A DNA stretch of 64,000 nucleotides. Origin: UBA11606 sp039188975. GTDB taxonomy: Bacteria > Actinomycetota > Acidimicrobiia > Acidimicrobiales > Aldehydirespiratoraceae. The stretch spans positions 8,394 to 72,393 of the forward strand of contig JBCCYT010000004.1 in assembly GCA_039188975.1 (NCBI GenBank), in the 5' to 3' direction. Within the stretch, counting starts at the first letter, position 1. Each line of letters begins with the position of its first letter. Below the pieces are notes generated by a model that had not been told where the DNA came from, made no database searches, and worked only from the letters and a program-made list of their open reading frames with translations. The position numbers and the translations under genes are program-made. Positions 8,499 to 17,754 of the stretch are shown here, piece by piece.

Positions 8499-9155
8499 TC
8501 ACTGTACGGCTTGGGCCCGCTGGCGCCGAGCTGGTTTCGGAAGGTGGACTGCGAGGAAGTCCATCGCGGCTTCGGCCTGGGCCTGGTCCACCACATGCGG
8601 GACTCGATCGATCCGGCCGGCGACGCGGTGGCCGACCGCGGAAAGCCGCTCGATCGTCTCGTCATGCCACGAGGCCGTGACGATCGGATCGAGCGTGCCG
8701 TTCATGACGAGGATGTCCAGGGGCCGATCCGTCGCAACGACGTGACGATCGGGCGGTAGTGCTCCTGCACCGGTCGCAACCACGCCGACGACATCGGGCC
8801 GGGCGGCCGCCACACACAGTCCGAGTGTCGCCCCTTGGCTGTACCCGAGGAGTGCGGTGGCGGCCGGGGGGATCCCGGTTTCGACCTGGGTCGCGGTGAT
8901 CAATGCCACGACCCGGTCGATGGCTTGGTCGATGGCGTCGGTCGGCGCCAACTCGTTGCCGTCGGGCAGCCACCAGCCGAAGCCGGGCGGAACCCGATGC
9001 GGCGCTCGGGGATCGGCGATGGTGACGTCCAGCCCCACCGGCATGAGGCTGTCCATCTGGGCTTCGTCGGCGCCGTAGCCATGGAGGCGCACGACAAGGG
9101 CCGAACGCCCGTTGTCGTGACGACGAACAACCGGCGGTCGACGCCGACGGAGCAT
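8499..9155 (-). CDS. alpha/beta hydrolase, phospholipase/carboxylesterase type
   Basis: Small serine esterase of the carboxylesterase/YpfH-like group. The 218-residue protein shows VVRLHGYGADE (oxyanion region), the nucleophile elbow LGYSQGA near residue 110, an Asp in NGTLDPIV and a His in VPHVVD close to the C terminus. No signal peptide, so cytoplasmic. ATG 9155-9153 shares one base with the stop of the upstream SRPBCC gene (TGATG), and an in-frame GTG at 9158 is an alternative start. The pair is therefore coupled. Substrate unknown. Confidence 0.85.
   Translation of the reverse strand: MLRRRRPPVVRRHDNGRSALVVRLHGYGADEAQMDSLMPVGLDVTIADPRAPHRVPPGFGWWLPDGNELAPTDAIDQAIDRVVALITATQVETGIPPAATALLGYSQGATLGLCVAAARPDVVGVVATGAGALPPDRHVVATDRPLDILVMNGTLDPIVTASWHDETIERLSAVGHRVAGRIDRVPHVVDQAQAEAAMDFLAVHLPKPARRQRAQAVQ
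8501..8506 (-). promoter_or_regulatory. -10 box TACAGT of nadE
   Basis: TACAGT on the minus strand ends 6 nt before GTG 8494. Its last base is also the A of the esterase stop codon region (8499-8501), so promoter and stop overlap. Confidence 0.55.
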
Positions 9156-9652
9156 CACGACGCAGCCAGCTTGGCGAGCTGCTTCGTCTTCTTCTTCGAG
9201 ACCTCGCCCCGCTCGACGTAGTTGGTCAACTCTTCGAGATAGGTGTTGAGGGTCTGCTTCAGCTTGATGGCGAACATCGGTCCCATCACCTTGCCGACGG
9301 CGTTGGTCTCCATCGTGATGTCGAGCGTCACTTCGCTGCGCCCGGCGCCGGCCGGACGCACCGTCACGTGATTTTGCGCAAGCGTGATGAACGACGGCAT
9401 GCCGCTGACCTGGAACGTGAACTCGGTGTCGGCTTCGGAGTACTGGGTGAACGTCTCCTTCAGGTCGCCGAACCCGGGCGTGGCGCACACCCGGCCGCCG
9501 ACGGTCGCCCCGTCGGGAACCTGCGCGTCGAGATTGGGGCCGGAATCGGCGACGGCCGAGGACCACTCCCCGACCTTGTCGAAGTCGTGAGCGACGACCG
9601 ACCAGACCTTGTCGACCGGGGCCTCGATGATGGTGGATTTCTTGAACTGCAT
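9155..9652 (-). CDS. SRPBCC (START/Bet v1-like) family protein
   Basis: Protein of the polyketide cyclase/dehydrase-like SRPBCC fold, which forms a hydrophobic ligand cavity. The 165-residue sequence opens with the typical IIEAPVDKVWSVVAHDFDKVGEW (quoted in parts: IIEAPVDKVWSVV then HDFDKVGEW), followed by the expected strands and ends with a Lys-rich tail. The start ATG 9652 has AAGGAG 8 nt upstream (9661-9666), so this gene uses a normal leader. It heads a two-gene unit with the esterase. The ligand is unknown. Confidence 0.8.
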   Translation of the reverse strand: MQFKKSTIIEAPVDKVWSVVAHDFDKVGEWSSAVADSGPNLDAQVPDGATVGGRVCATPGFGDLKETFTQYSEADTEFTFQVSGMPSFITLAQNHVTVRPAGAGRSEVTLDITMETNAVGKVMGPMFAIKLKQTLNTYLEELTNYVERGEVSKKKTKQLAKLAAS

Positions 9653-9847
9653 GGGGGTGTCTCCTTGGGGTACGGACTGGCGGGGGCTCAGCCCGATGAC
9701 GCAACGATGCGCAGCCCGCCGTCGTGTGCACATCGCCCGTCAGCGGAAATCACCCGGGCTCACCCGCGCCCTCCTTCGCTGGAGCTCGACGGGTGATCTT
9801 CTCCAATGGGTGATGCTCGTCGTTGAAGCCTGCGGCACGCTGGAGGG

Positions 9848-12133
9848 GTGCACGGGTCTCCGATCGCAATCGTTGCCGCAAAGCTGCGGCCGCCGATGCT
9901 GGCCAACCATCTGATCGAACGCAGCGACCTGGTCGCCGCCGAACCCGCCCATCCGGTTGCGTTAGCGGCGATCGTTGCACCCGCGGGATACGGGAAGACC
10001 ACCGTTGCCGCCCAAACCGTTGCCGCAACCGGCCGCCCGCCGGCCTGGCTCGCACTGGAACCGGCGGACGATGATCCAGTGCGCTTCTGGGCCTACGTTG
10101 CGGCTGCGCTCGACTCGGTCGGCGTCAACACGGCTGACGCAATCCAGCGGCTCGCCGCAGCACCGGATTCCATCGACGACGTCATCAACGCACTTCGCAC
10201 CGCAATCGAGGCCTACGGCGCGCCGGTCGATCTCGTGCTCGATGATCTTCACGTGATCACTGACGACGCCGTCATGGGTCCGCTCGGCGATCTTCTGCGC
10301 CACCCCATTCCCACCCTTCGGATCGTGGCCACGTCGCGGAGCGAACTGGCACTGCCGGTCGGCCGGCTCCGGGCCCAGGGCCTGTTGCAAGAGGCGCGGG
10401 TCAGCGACCTTGCCTTTGCGCCTCGCGATGCGGCGACGCTGCTGGCGACCACGTTCTCTCTCGACGATCTCGACGCCGACGAACTCGAACTCGTCTACCA
10501 GCGGACCGAGGGTTGGCCGGTCGGGCTCTACCTCGCCGGAATCTCGCTGCGGGACCAACCGGATCGTGCGGAGTCGATCGTCCGCTTCGCCGGCGATCGG
10601 CGCCATCTCAGCGAGTACCTCCAGACCGAGGTGCTCGATGATCTCGACGCCGACACACGGGCGTTCGCGCTCGCAACGAGCATCGTCGGAATTCTCGACC
10701 CGGATCTCTGTGATCACCTGACCGGTCATCCCGGGAGCCTGGCCCGGCTTCGTCGTCTGCTCGACAGCAACGTCTTCATCAACGCGATCGACGAGTCGGC
10801 GACGACCTTTCGCTACCACCCGCTGTTTCAAGAGCACCTCGGTTCGATGCTGCAGGAGCTCCATCCCGAGCTGATCCCGGAGTTTCACGGCCGGGCCTCG
10901 ACGTGGTTTGAAGCTCGTGGCGACAACGACCGGGCGATCATGCATGCCGCTCGCGCAGGCGATCTCGACCGGGTGGCGGCGTTGATCACCGCGTCGTGGA
11001 TGTCGTATGCGACCGCCGGGCCGGGGGCGTTCACCGCACTCGAGGGGTGGGTCCGACTTCTCGGCGATCGGGCGGGGCGCGAACCGCAGGTCGCGATGTT
11101 GATGGCGTGGGGCATGCTCAACCTCGGCCGATACGACGAACTCGACCAGTGGACGCACGCAGCGCAACGGGCGGCCGAGAACGACGCCGGGTTGACTCGA
11201 CTGATCGAAATGCAGGTGGGCGCAGTGCGGAGTCATCTCGGCCGGCACCGCGGCGACATCGGGGCAATGGTCGTGGCGGCCGAGCATGCGCTGCTTCACG
11301 CAGCCATGGACGCAACGCCGTCCGGCCCCGAGGCAGACTCGCTGCTCGCCGGGGCCATTGGCAGCGCACTTGCGGCTGGCGCGGCTGCGGCGTTCTGGGC
11401 CGGGGACCTCTCGCTCGCTCATGATCGGGCCCTGATGGCGGTGAACCAGGCGGGTGTGACGGGCGAACCGTCGACCGTGGTCATCGGGTACACCTACCTG
11501 GCACTGGTCGCAGTCGAGCGGGGAGACTTCGACGAAGCGCTGGCTCACGCCGACCAAGCACTCAAGTGCGTTCCCGACGCTGCGGCCGAGCAGTTTCATC
11601 GACCGACGCTCGTGCACGTTGCCCGGGCCCGGAGTCTGCGCCACGGGGGTCGCCTGGCCGAGGCCCTGGCCGCCATCGAGACGGCCGAGCGGATCGAGGA
11701 GCGTTCACCCGAACAGCTCCATCAGGCGATCGTCGCGATCGAACGGAGCCTCGTCGTGCACGGGATGGGCGACCGGACCGCTGCTCGCGCGGCGCTTCGG
11801 GCCGCCCGGTCGACCGCCGACACCTGCCCGGACGCACGACTCGACCCGCTGCTGCGCACGACCGAGAACGCCATCCGCTTCACCGTTGCCGACGCTGTCA
11901 ACGCCGAAACAGGCATGCCGATCGGCGTTCGAGAGTTGACCGACAAAGAGCATGCGGTGCTGGCACTCCTCCCTCATGGACTCGGTCGACGAGAGCTCGC
12001 TGCGCAACTGCATGTCTCGGAGAACACGATCAAGACGCACCTGACATCGATCCGCCACAAGCTCGGCGTGCCCGGACGCGGGGATGTCGTCGAACGAGCC
12101 CGCCAGCTGGGCCTGCTCGGCGAGACTCGCTGA
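9848..12133 (+). CDS. LuxR-family transcriptional regulator with STAND ATPase (MalT/LAL-like)
   Basis: Large signal-transducing ATPase that would bind DNA after ligand-driven oligomerisation. The 761 residues show a Walker A motif APAGYGKTT near residue 47, Walker B LVLDDLH near 130, a long helical repeat (TPR-like) region from about 350 to 680, and a C-terminal LuxR helix-turn-helix with ELTDKEHAVLALL and HVSENTIKTHLTSIRHKLGV. This is the MalT layout, somewhat shorter than E. coli MalT. The start is GTG 9848; no TANNNT box is placed for it. It lies 58 bp before the first binding-protein gene of the iron importer on the same strand, but that gene has its own -10 box, so a regulatory link is only a guess. 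Confidence 0.88.
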   Translation: MHGSPIAIVAAKLRPPMLANHLIERSDLVAAEPAHPVALAAIVAPAGYGKTTVAAQTVAATGRPPAWLALEPADDDPVRFWAYVAAALDSVGVNTADAIQRLAAAPDSIDDVINALRTAIEAYGAPVDLVLDDLHVITDDAVMGPLGDLLRHPIPTLRIVATSRSELALPVGRLRAQGLLQEARVSDLAFAPRDAATLLATTFSLDDLDADELELVYQRTEGWPVGLYLAGISLRDQPDRAESIVRFAGDRRHLSEYLQTEVLDDLDADTRAFALATSIVGILDPDLCDHLTGHPGSLARLRRLLDSNVFINAIDESATTFRYHPLFQEHLGSMLQELHPELIPEFHGRASTWFEARGDNDRAIMHAARAGDLDRVAALITASWMSYATAGPGAFTALEGWVRLLGDRAGREPQVAMLMAWGMLNLGRYDELDQWTHAAQRAAENDAGLTRLIEMQVGAVRSHLGRHRGDIGAMVVAAEHALLHAAMDATPSGPEADSLLAGAIGSALAAGAAAAFWAGDLSLAHDRALMAVNQAGVTGEPSTVVIGYTYLALVAVERGDFDEALAHADQALKCVPDAAAEQFHRPTLVHVARARSLRHGGRLAEALAAIETAERIEERSPEQLHQAIVAIERSLVVHGMGDRTAARAALRAARSTADTCPDARLDPLLRTTENAIRFTVADAVNAETGMPIGVRELTDKEHAVLALLPHGLGRRELAAQLHVSENTIKTHLTSIRHKLGVPGRGDVVERARQLGLLGETR

Positions 12134-12179
12134 GCACGGCGGCGTCACGCCACCCTTTCGGATTTCCAACAGGTGACAG

Positions 12180-12185
12180 TAGGGT
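12180..12185 (+). promoter_or_regulatory. -10 box TAGGGT of the iron-chelate importer operon
   Basis: TAGGGT ends 6 nt before ATG 12192. The six following genes overlap or nearly touch, so this box probably serves 12192-18575. No DtxR/IdeR-type 19-bp box is obvious around it. Confidence 0.6.
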
Positions 12186-12191
12186 CGCCTA

Positions 12192-13337
12192 ATGCCGATC
12201 CCCCGCGCGCTTGCGGTCCTCGTCGCAACCGCCCTCCTTGCGACAGCGTGCGGCGGCGACGGGTCGGCCGACGATGCAGTCACCGCCGACGCGTCGTCGT
12301 CTTCCGCCGCCGCAACGTCGGCATCGTCCAGCCCGAGCGCCACACCCGAAACGGAGGCCGACGCTGACGCGGTCAGCGACGACGCAGCCGACGAACCCGG
12401 TGAGCTTTCGGTGCCGGCCGTCGAACCGGTCGAGTTCCCGCTGACCATCAATGACGCGATTGGCCGGGAGGTCACCCTCGATGGGCCGGCCCGCATCGGG
12501 TGCTACTGGACGGGCTGCACCGAGATCCTCGCAAGTCTGGGCATCGTCCCGGCTGCTGCCGCGATCCCCGGCGGCACGACCGAAGACGACGTCTTCTACT
12601 ACCCGGTCGGACCACCGGAGTTCGTCATCACGAACATCAACGACTTCGAGGCGTGGTCCGGGGCTGACATCAACTTCGTCATCAACCGCGGGCCCGAGGG
12701 TGCCCAAGACGCGATCATCGACAACTTCGTCGGCCGGTTCTATCTCCATGCACCGGGTCTGACCGACACGAACCTCACGGGCTACGACGCCCACAGTGCC
12801 AACATCCGGCTCGTCGGCCAGATCCTCGGCATGCCCGAGGAAGCCGAGGCAGCGGTTGCACGAATGGAGACCGCGATCGCCACCCTCGCCGCCCTCTCCA
12901 CACCGGACTTGGCCGAGCGTTCCTTCGCGTACCTCTTCAACGGCGAGGGCTACCGGGTCATGACTGACGAGACACCGTTCTGCGCCGCCATCGCTGACGC
13001 CGGCGTCGGCACCTGCCTGCCCCTGAGCGAAGGCGAGCTCAACGCCGAAGCGTTCCTCGAACTCGACCCCGACGTCATTGCGGTGCAGGCCGGGTTCAAC
13101 GATGTGGGCTACACCACCGAGACCCGTGATGATCCGGTGTGGGAACGCCTGTCCGCGGTGCAGAACGGCACCGCCTACGACAGTGACGACCGGCTCTACT
13201 GGTGCTGCGGTCCGCGATCGTTGATCTGGGCGCTTCAGGATTTCGCCGCCTATGCGATTCCCGACTCCGGTATCCCGGCGCCCGGGCCGCTCGGCGAGTT
13301 CGATCCGACGACCAGTCCGCTCGTCACCGGCGGATGA
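12192..13337 (+). CDS. substrate-binding lipoprotein 1 of a FecB/BtuF-type ABC importer
   Basis: Extracytoplasmic class III binding protein expected to capture an iron chelate (siderophore or haem-like) or cobalamin-like ligand. The lipobox is LLATAC with the lipid-modified Cys20, followed by an Ala/Ser/Asp-rich tether to about residue 75. The mature domain begins FPLTINDAIGREVTLDGPARI. Where relatives have a Ser-rich strand before TEIL, this protein has GCYWTGCTEIL, giving Cys104 and Cys109; a second pair, Cys264 and Cys275, is in PFCAAIADAGVGTC. Both pairs are kept in the next two genes. It alone adds WCCG near the C terminus. First of six genes in one tightly packed unit with the permeases and ATPase. 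Confidence 0.85.
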   Translation: MPIPRALAVLVATALLATACGGDGSADDAVTADASSSSAAATSASSSPSATPETEADADAVSDDAADEPGELSVPAVEPVEFPLTINDAIGREVTLDGPARIGCYWTGCTEILASLGIVPAAAAIPGGTTEDDVFYYPVGPPEFVITNINDFEAWSGADINFVINRGPEGAQDAIIDNFVGRFYLHAPGLTDTNLTGYDAHSANIRLVGQILGMPEEAEAAVARMETAIATLAALSTPDLAERSFAYLFNGEGYRVMTDETPFCAAIADAGVGTCLPLSEGELNAEAFLELDPDVIAVQAGFNDVGYTTETRDDPVWERLSAVQNGTAYDSDDRLYWCCGPRSLIWALQDFAAYAIPDSGIPAPGPLGEFDPTTSPLVTGG

Positions 13338-14422
13338 TGGTGCGGCGGCGAGGGGCAGCGATCGCGTTGGTGATCGCATTCGTGATCGCCGCATGCGGCA
13401 CCAGCAGCCCAGACTCGACCGGCCCAGACTCCACCAGCCCAGACTCGACCAGCCTGGACTCCACGACCTCCACGACCACCACCGAGGCTCCAGCGCCGAC
13501 CGTTCCTCCTGTCGAGTTTCCGCTCACGATCACCGATGCGCTCGGTCGTGAGCACACCATCGACGGACCGGCCCGACTCGGCTGCGTCACGAGCCGATGC
13601 CGAGAGATCCTCGGCGGGTTCGGTGTTGCGCCTGCAGCATCGCCGTACGAACCGAGCGACTTCTACTTCCCGGTTGGGCCGCCGGAGTACGAGGTGAGCG
13701 ATGTCGCTGATCTCGAAGCATGGTCTGGAGCAAACATCGACTTCGCCGTCTTCGGTGGTGTGCCTGCGCCGCCGGCCTCGTATACGCTGGTCGAGCAGTT
13801 CGTCACCATCTTCTATGTCCACACGCCGGGACAGACCAACACCGACGGGATGGACGGAATCGAAGCCGCCATCTGGAACACCCGAGCCCTCGGTCAGCTG
13901 CTCGACATGAACGTCGAAGCCGAGGCCGAGATCGCCCGGCTCGAGCAGGCGATTGCGACGGCGAGCACGTTCTCGACTCCCGAACGCGCAACCCGTTCCT
14001 TCGTCAGCTTGGCCAACGACCCGGGCTACCGCGAAGACGGCACCACCTCGACATCTGAGCCAGGGTCATTCTGCACGCTGCTGATCGAGGTCGGTCTCGG
14101 GGAGTGCATCGAACTCCCGACCGAGGATCGGGAGATGTCGGCGGAGGCGTTTCTCGCGCTCGACCCCGACCTGATCGTCATGCACGACGGTGTGGATTCG
14201 GTCGCGACTCGCAGCGATCCGACCTGGCAGCGGCTCTCCGCCGTGCAGAACGGCACCGCGTTCGATGGCCAAGGCAACGGGTACCGAACGATCGGCGTGC
14301 GCTCGATGATCTGGACGTTGCAGGAATTCATCCATCTGACCGTGCCGGACTCCGGCATCGACCACCCAGGACCCCTCGATCGATTCGATCCGACCACCAG
14401 CCCCCTGGTCTTGAAGGACTGA
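13334..14422 (+). CDS. substrate-binding lipoprotein 2 of the FecB/BtuF-type importer
   Basis: Second of three tandem paralogous binding proteins. ATG 13334 overlaps the previous stop as ATGA. The lipobox is VIAAC (Cys21). The tether contains a run of PDST/LDST repeats (about residues 26-44) and then Thr-rich sequence. The ligand domain starts FPLTITDALGREHTIDGPAR and keeps both cysteine pairs: Cys84/Cys89 in GCVTSRCREIL and Cys247/Cys258 in FCTLLIEVGLGEC. It also shares VGPPEYEV, EAWSGANIDF, LSAVQNGTAFD and the ending FDPTTSPLV with neighbour 1. Three binding proteins for a single transporter suggests different ligands or different affinities. Confidence 0.85.
   Translation: MMVRRRGAAIALVIAFVIAACGTSSPDSTGPDSTSPDSTSLDSTTSTTTTEAPAPTVPPVEFPLTITDALGREHTIDGPARLGCVTSRCREILGGFGVAPAASPYEPSDFYFPVGPPEYEVSDVADLEAWSGANIDFAVFGGVPAPPASYTLVEQFVTIFYVHTPGQTNTDGMDGIEAAIWNTRALGQLLDMNVEAEAEIARLEQAIATASTFSTPERATRSFVSLANDPGYREDGTTSTSEPGSFCTLLIEVGLGECIELPTEDREMSAEAFLALDPDLIVMHDGVDSVATRSDPTWQRLSAVQNGTAFDGQGNGYRTIGVRSMIWTLQEFIHLTVPDSGIDHPGPLDRFDPTTSPLVLKD
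13408..13464 (+). repeat. 15-bp coding repeat (PDST units) in binding-protein 2 linker
   Basis: Four tandem imperfect 15-bp units encode PDSTG/PDSTS/LDST in the membrane-distal tether just after the lipobox. Such runs expand and contract by slippage; here they only set linker length. Confidence 0.7.
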
Positions 14423-14423
14423 C

Positions 14424-15614
14424 ATGCGGCCTCGTTTTCCCTCGATCATGCTCATGACCGTCGCCCTGATCGCGAGTGCGTGCGGTGGCGATGCCGACAG
14501 CGTCGCTTCAGATCCAGCTGCCAAGGCGTCTGCCGTCGTCGACGAGACGCCCGACGACACCGAGGACGAAGAAGGAGAAGGCCAAGACGTCGGAGCCGAC
14601 GGCGCCGAAGCTGAGCCAGACACAGCCGGCGCGACCTCGGAGGAAGCCGGACTCGAAGACACGCCCGAAGACGGCGGCACCCCCGAGGACGAAGGCGCGC
14701 AGAGCTCAGCCGTCGAGTACCCGATCACGGTGGTCGATGCGATCGGCGTGGAACACACGATCGACGGTCCGGTTCGGCTCGGCTGTGTCGCGAAGATCTG
14801 CACCGAGATCCTGGCCGGACTGGGGATGGCCCCGGCCGCGTCGACCTACCGGGAGGGCGAGCCGTTCTTCTATCCGCTCGGGCCGCCCGAGTTCGTCGTG
14901 ACGAACAACAACGACATCGAGGCGTGGGCGGGGGCCGAACTCGACTTCGCTGTGTTCGGCGGGCCCAAGATCAGCTTCCACGAAACGGTCGAAGACGTGG
15001 TGCCGCTCTTCTTCTTGCACACTGCGGGGCGAACGGCACCTGATCTGACCGGGTACGAAGCGATCTACGAGAGCACTCGGGCGATCGCCCAGCTCGTCGA
15101 TCGGGTTGCCGAGGGCGAGCAGCTGATCGCCGATCTCGAAACCGCGATCGCGACGGCCCGAACCTTTTCCACGCCGGAGCTTGCCGACCGCACCTTCGTC
15201 AACCTCTTCAACGGCGAGGCCTATCTGCTCGAGATCGGCAACGCCGATGAGGTCGGTTCATGGGCGTTCTGTTCGGTGATCCTCGCCGCCGAACTCGGTG
15301 TCTGTGCCGAGGTCGACATCGCCGCCCAGGAGGTGAGCGCCGAGGCGTTTCTCGAGCTCGATCCCGACATCGTCGCCATGCAGGCCGGCGCGTTGACGGT
15401 CGAGACGCGCGACGATCCGGTCTGGGGCCGGATCTCCGCCGTGCAGAACGGTCTGGCCTACGACAGCGTCAACAACGGCTACCGGTTCAGCAACATCCGT
15501 TCGCTCATCTGGTCGCTGCAGGAGTACGTGCACTTCACCGTCCCCGACGCCGGCATCCCTCATCCCGGCCTTCTCGCCGAGTTCGTACCGGAAGACAGCC
15601 CACTCGTCTCATGA
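14424..15614 (+). CDS. substrate-binding lipoprotein 3 of the FecB/BtuF-type importer
   Basis: Third tandem binding protein, starting one base after the previous stop. The lipobox is LIASAC (Cys20). Its tether (about residues 38-95) is strikingly acidic, rich in Glu and Asp, unlike the Thr-rich tethers of the other two. The ligand domain begins YPITVVDAIGVEHTIDGPVR; conserved cysteines are Cys121/Cys126 in GCVAKICTEIL and Cys283/Cys294 in FCSVILAAELGVC. Other shared blocks: LGPPEFVV, EAWAGAELDF, ISAVQNGLAYD, VPDAGIPHPG. The stop overlaps the first permease start as ATGA. Relationship to the other two is plain throughout, so the array arose by tandem duplication. Confidence 0.85.
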   Translation: MRPRFPSIMLMTVALIASACGGDADSVASDPAAKASAVVDETPDDTEDEEGEGQDVGADGAEAEPDTAGATSEEAGLEDTPEDGGTPEDEGAQSSAVEYPITVVDAIGVEHTIDGPVRLGCVAKICTEILAGLGMAPAASTYREGEPFFYPLGPPEFVVTNNNDIEAWAGAELDFAVFGGPKISFHETVEDVVPLFFLHTAGRTAPDLTGYEAIYESTRAIAQLVDRVAEGEQLIADLETAIATARTFSTPELADRTFVNLFNGEAYLLEIGNADEVGSWAFCSVILAAELGVCAEVDIAAQEVSAEAFLELDPDIVAMQAGALTVETRDDPVWGRISAVQNGLAYDSVNNGYRFSNIRSLIWSLQEYVHFTVPDAGIPHPGLLAEFVPEDSPLVS

Positions 15615-16687
15615 CCGACATCGTTTCTGGCCGTGCCGCGGCAGACGCCGCCGACGAAGCGGAGCAGCCAACCGGCACGGCCCGACGCAAGCTCGGGCTC
15701 GGCTGGCTGCTGCTCGCATGCCTCGGGATCATCGCCGTGTGTACGCTGCTGCAGCTCACCCGTGGCGAGCCGAGTCTCTCGATCAACGAGATGATCGATG
15801 CCCTGCGCGGCGACCAGAGCGACACGGCGTCGTTCGTGGTGCAGGAGCTGCGGGCCCCGAGACTGATCGCCGGCATCGTCATCGGCGCTGCGCTCGGCGC
15901 GGCCGGCGTGCTGATGCAGGACTCGCTGCGCAACCCGCTGGCCGATCCGTCGCTACTCGGGGTCGCCCAAGGTGCGTCATTCGCGGTTGCGATCGTCACT
16001 TTCTACCCCGAGATCGCGCCGCCACTCCCCCGACCGATCCTCGCCCTGATCTCCGGCACGGCCACCGGCCTCCTCGTCGTCGTGATCGCCGGCAAGCTCC
16101 GAGATCCCATCCGGCTGCTGCTCGCCGGCGCAGTGGCATCAGCGTTCTTCGGCACGCTCACGTCGCTCGTCATCCTCTTCGCGCCCGAAGACCGCCTCGG
16201 CAACGTCGCCGGCTACCAACGCTTCGTCATCGGCTCGCTGAGCACCATGCAGTGGGAGACCGTGTGGCGAGTCGTGCCGTGGAGCTTGCCCGCCATTCCG
16301 CTGGTGTTCATCGCTGGCCGGGTGCTCAACGTCTTGAAGCTCGGCGACGACGTCGCCGTCACGATGGGCCTCGACCCCGGCCGGGCCCGCATCGCGCTGA
16401 TGTTGATCGCGATGGCGCTCGTCGCCCCCGGCTACGCGTTCGCCGGCCCGATCGCCTTCGTTGCCCTTCTCGCACCGCACATCGCCCGAGGTGCACTTCG
16501 ATCGTCCGACGCTCGACCGGTCCTCGTCGGAGCAGCAGCGCTCGGCGCGACCCAGCTGATCGCCGCCGACGCGCTCGGACGACTCCTGCTGTTCCCATCG
16601 GAGATCCCCGCGGGGATCTGGACGATCGGCATCGCTGGGCTTCCCGCCATGTACTTCGTCGGCCGCATCCGGAGAACCGCCGCATGA
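15611..16687 (+). CDS. FecCD-family ABC permease 1
   Basis: Inner-membrane subunit of a siderophore/haem/cobalamin-type importer. The 358 residues have a short cytoplasmic N terminus and about nine to ten membrane helices. Family motifs: LADPSLLGVAQGASF near residue 115, the coupling region GLDPGRARIALMLIA, and GPIAFVALLAPHIAR near the C-terminal third. ATG 15611 overlaps the stop of binding protein 3, and the stop overlaps the start of permease 2, so assembly of a heterodimeric channel is expected. Confidence 0.92.
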   Translation: MTDIVSGRAAADAADEAEQPTGTARRKLGLGWLLLACLGIIAVCTLLQLTRGEPSLSINEMIDALRGDQSDTASFVVQELRAPRLIAGIVIGAALGAAGVLMQDSLRNPLADPSLLGVAQGASFAVAIVTFYPEIAPPLPRPILALISGTATGLLVVVIAGKLRDPIRLLLAGAVASAFFGTLTSLVILFAPEDRLGNVAGYQRFVIGSLSTMQWETVWRVVPWSLPAIPLVFIAGRVLNVLKLGDDVAVTMGLDPGRARIALMLIAMALVAPGYAFAGPIAFVALLAPHIARGALRSSDARPVLVGAAALGATQLIAADALGRLLLFPSEIPAGIWTIGIAGLPAMYFVGRIRRTAA

Positions 16688-17754
16688 TGACCCAAGACGA
16701 CTTCGGCGCGCTGATGGGCGGCCACCGTCGCCGGCCGGTCCGAGCGATGGTGATCCTGGGGATCGGCAGCCTCGTCGCCTGGAGCCTGTCGGTGCGCTAC
16801 TCGTACGGCCAGATCACCCTGAGCCCGGCCGCCGCGTATCGCGGTCTCTTCGAAACCGACGACGCCACCTTCCCGGAGATCATCGCCGTACTCGCCCGCA
16901 TGCCGAGAGCCACGATGGCGATCCTCATCGGTGGCGGCCTCGGCATCGCCGGAGCCCTACTCCAGTCGGTGTACCGCAACCCGCTCGCTGGCCCGGGGAT
17001 CACCGGCGTCAGTCCGGGAGCCACGACGGCCGTGATCCTCTGGGTCTTCTACGGGCCGGCAATCGACTCGGCGACCCAGGCCAACCTGACCCCGCTCGTC
17101 GCGGTCGCCGGGGGCGCACTCACCAGCCTCATCACCTTCGGTATCGCCAGCATGGCGGGCAAGGCCGACCCGATGCGGCTGATCCTGATCGGCATCCTGT
17201 TCGGTGGACTGCTCGGCATCGTCACCCAGCTGATCCTGCTCAACGCCGGTCAGAACGCCGTCTTCATCCTTCGCTGGCTGGCGGGCAGCATCGAGATCGT
17301 CGGTTGGCAACAGGTTCGGATCGTCGCCATCGCGCTGCTGCTGCTCTCACCACTGGTCGTGTACTCGGTGTCGCTCGGGAACGTGCTGGCCCTCGGCGAC
17401 GACCTCGCCCACGGTGTCGGCGAGCGGGTCACCCGAGCCCGGTTCATCATGCTGTTCACGGCCGCCGCGATCACGGCCGTGTCGGTTGCGTTCGTCGGCG
17501 GCATGATCTTCGTCGGGCTGATCGCGCCACACATCGCTCGTCGCTATGTCGGGGGCGACATGCGGCGACTGGTGCCCGCCGCCGCCATGACCGGCACGAG
17601 CCTCGTCATCGTCGCCGACCTGGCCGCGCGCAGCCTTCGGCCCGCTGAGTGGAACCTGCCGTTCCCCGTCAGCGCCGCGACCTTGCCCACCGGCATGATC
17701 CTCACCCTGATCGGGGCGGTCTTCTTCGCCCGGGTCGTCAGGAGAACCCCGTGA
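16684..17754 (+). CDS. FecCD-family ABC permease 2
   Basis: Second membrane subunit of the same importer, 356 residues. Motifs: LAGPGITGVSPGATTAV near residue 100, GERVTRARFIMLF before the coupling helix, and GGMIFVGLIAPHIARRYVG. About ten hydrophobic segments. ATG 16684 overlaps the previous stop (ATGA); a following in-frame ATG at 16687 is possible. The stop overlaps the ATPase start as GTGA. It differs enough from permease 1 that both are needed for one transporter. Confidence 0.92.
   Translation: MMTQDDFGALMGGHRRRPVRAMVILGIGSLVAWSLSVRYSYGQITLSPAAAYRGLFETDDATFPEIIAVLARMPRATMAILIGGGLGIAGALLQSVYRNPLAGPGITGVSPGATTAVILWVFYGPAIDSATQANLTPLVAVAGGALTSLITFGIASMAGKADPMRLILIGILFGGLLGIVTQLILLNAGQNAVFILRWLAGSIEIVGWQQVRIVAIALLLLSPLVVYSVSLGNVLALGDDLAHGVGERVTRARFIMLFTAAAITAVSVAFVGGMIFVGLIAPHIARRYVGGDMRRLVPAAAMTGTSLVIVADLAARSLRPAEWNLPFPVSAATLPTGMILTLIGAVFFARVVRRTP

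Noticed and set aside
9962..11644. Long open frame on the minus strand through the LuxR-type regulator
   Set aside because: Rich in Arg and Pro with no family motif; the plus-strand frame has Walker and HTH motifs, so this is the GC-driven antisense frame.
12133..12192. Assignment of the LuxR-type ATPase as the iron-operon regulator
   Set aside because: Adjacency is the only support; the operon has its own -10 box and the regulator's ligand is unknown.
12189..13394. Open frame on the minus strand through binding protein 1
   Set aside because: The plus-strand reading has a lipobox, tether and ligand domain shared with two neighbours; the antisense frame has none.
13408..13464. Tandem 15-bp units that might be taken for a CRISPR-like array
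   Set aside because: They are in frame and code for PDST repeats in a lipoprotein tether, with no unique spacers.
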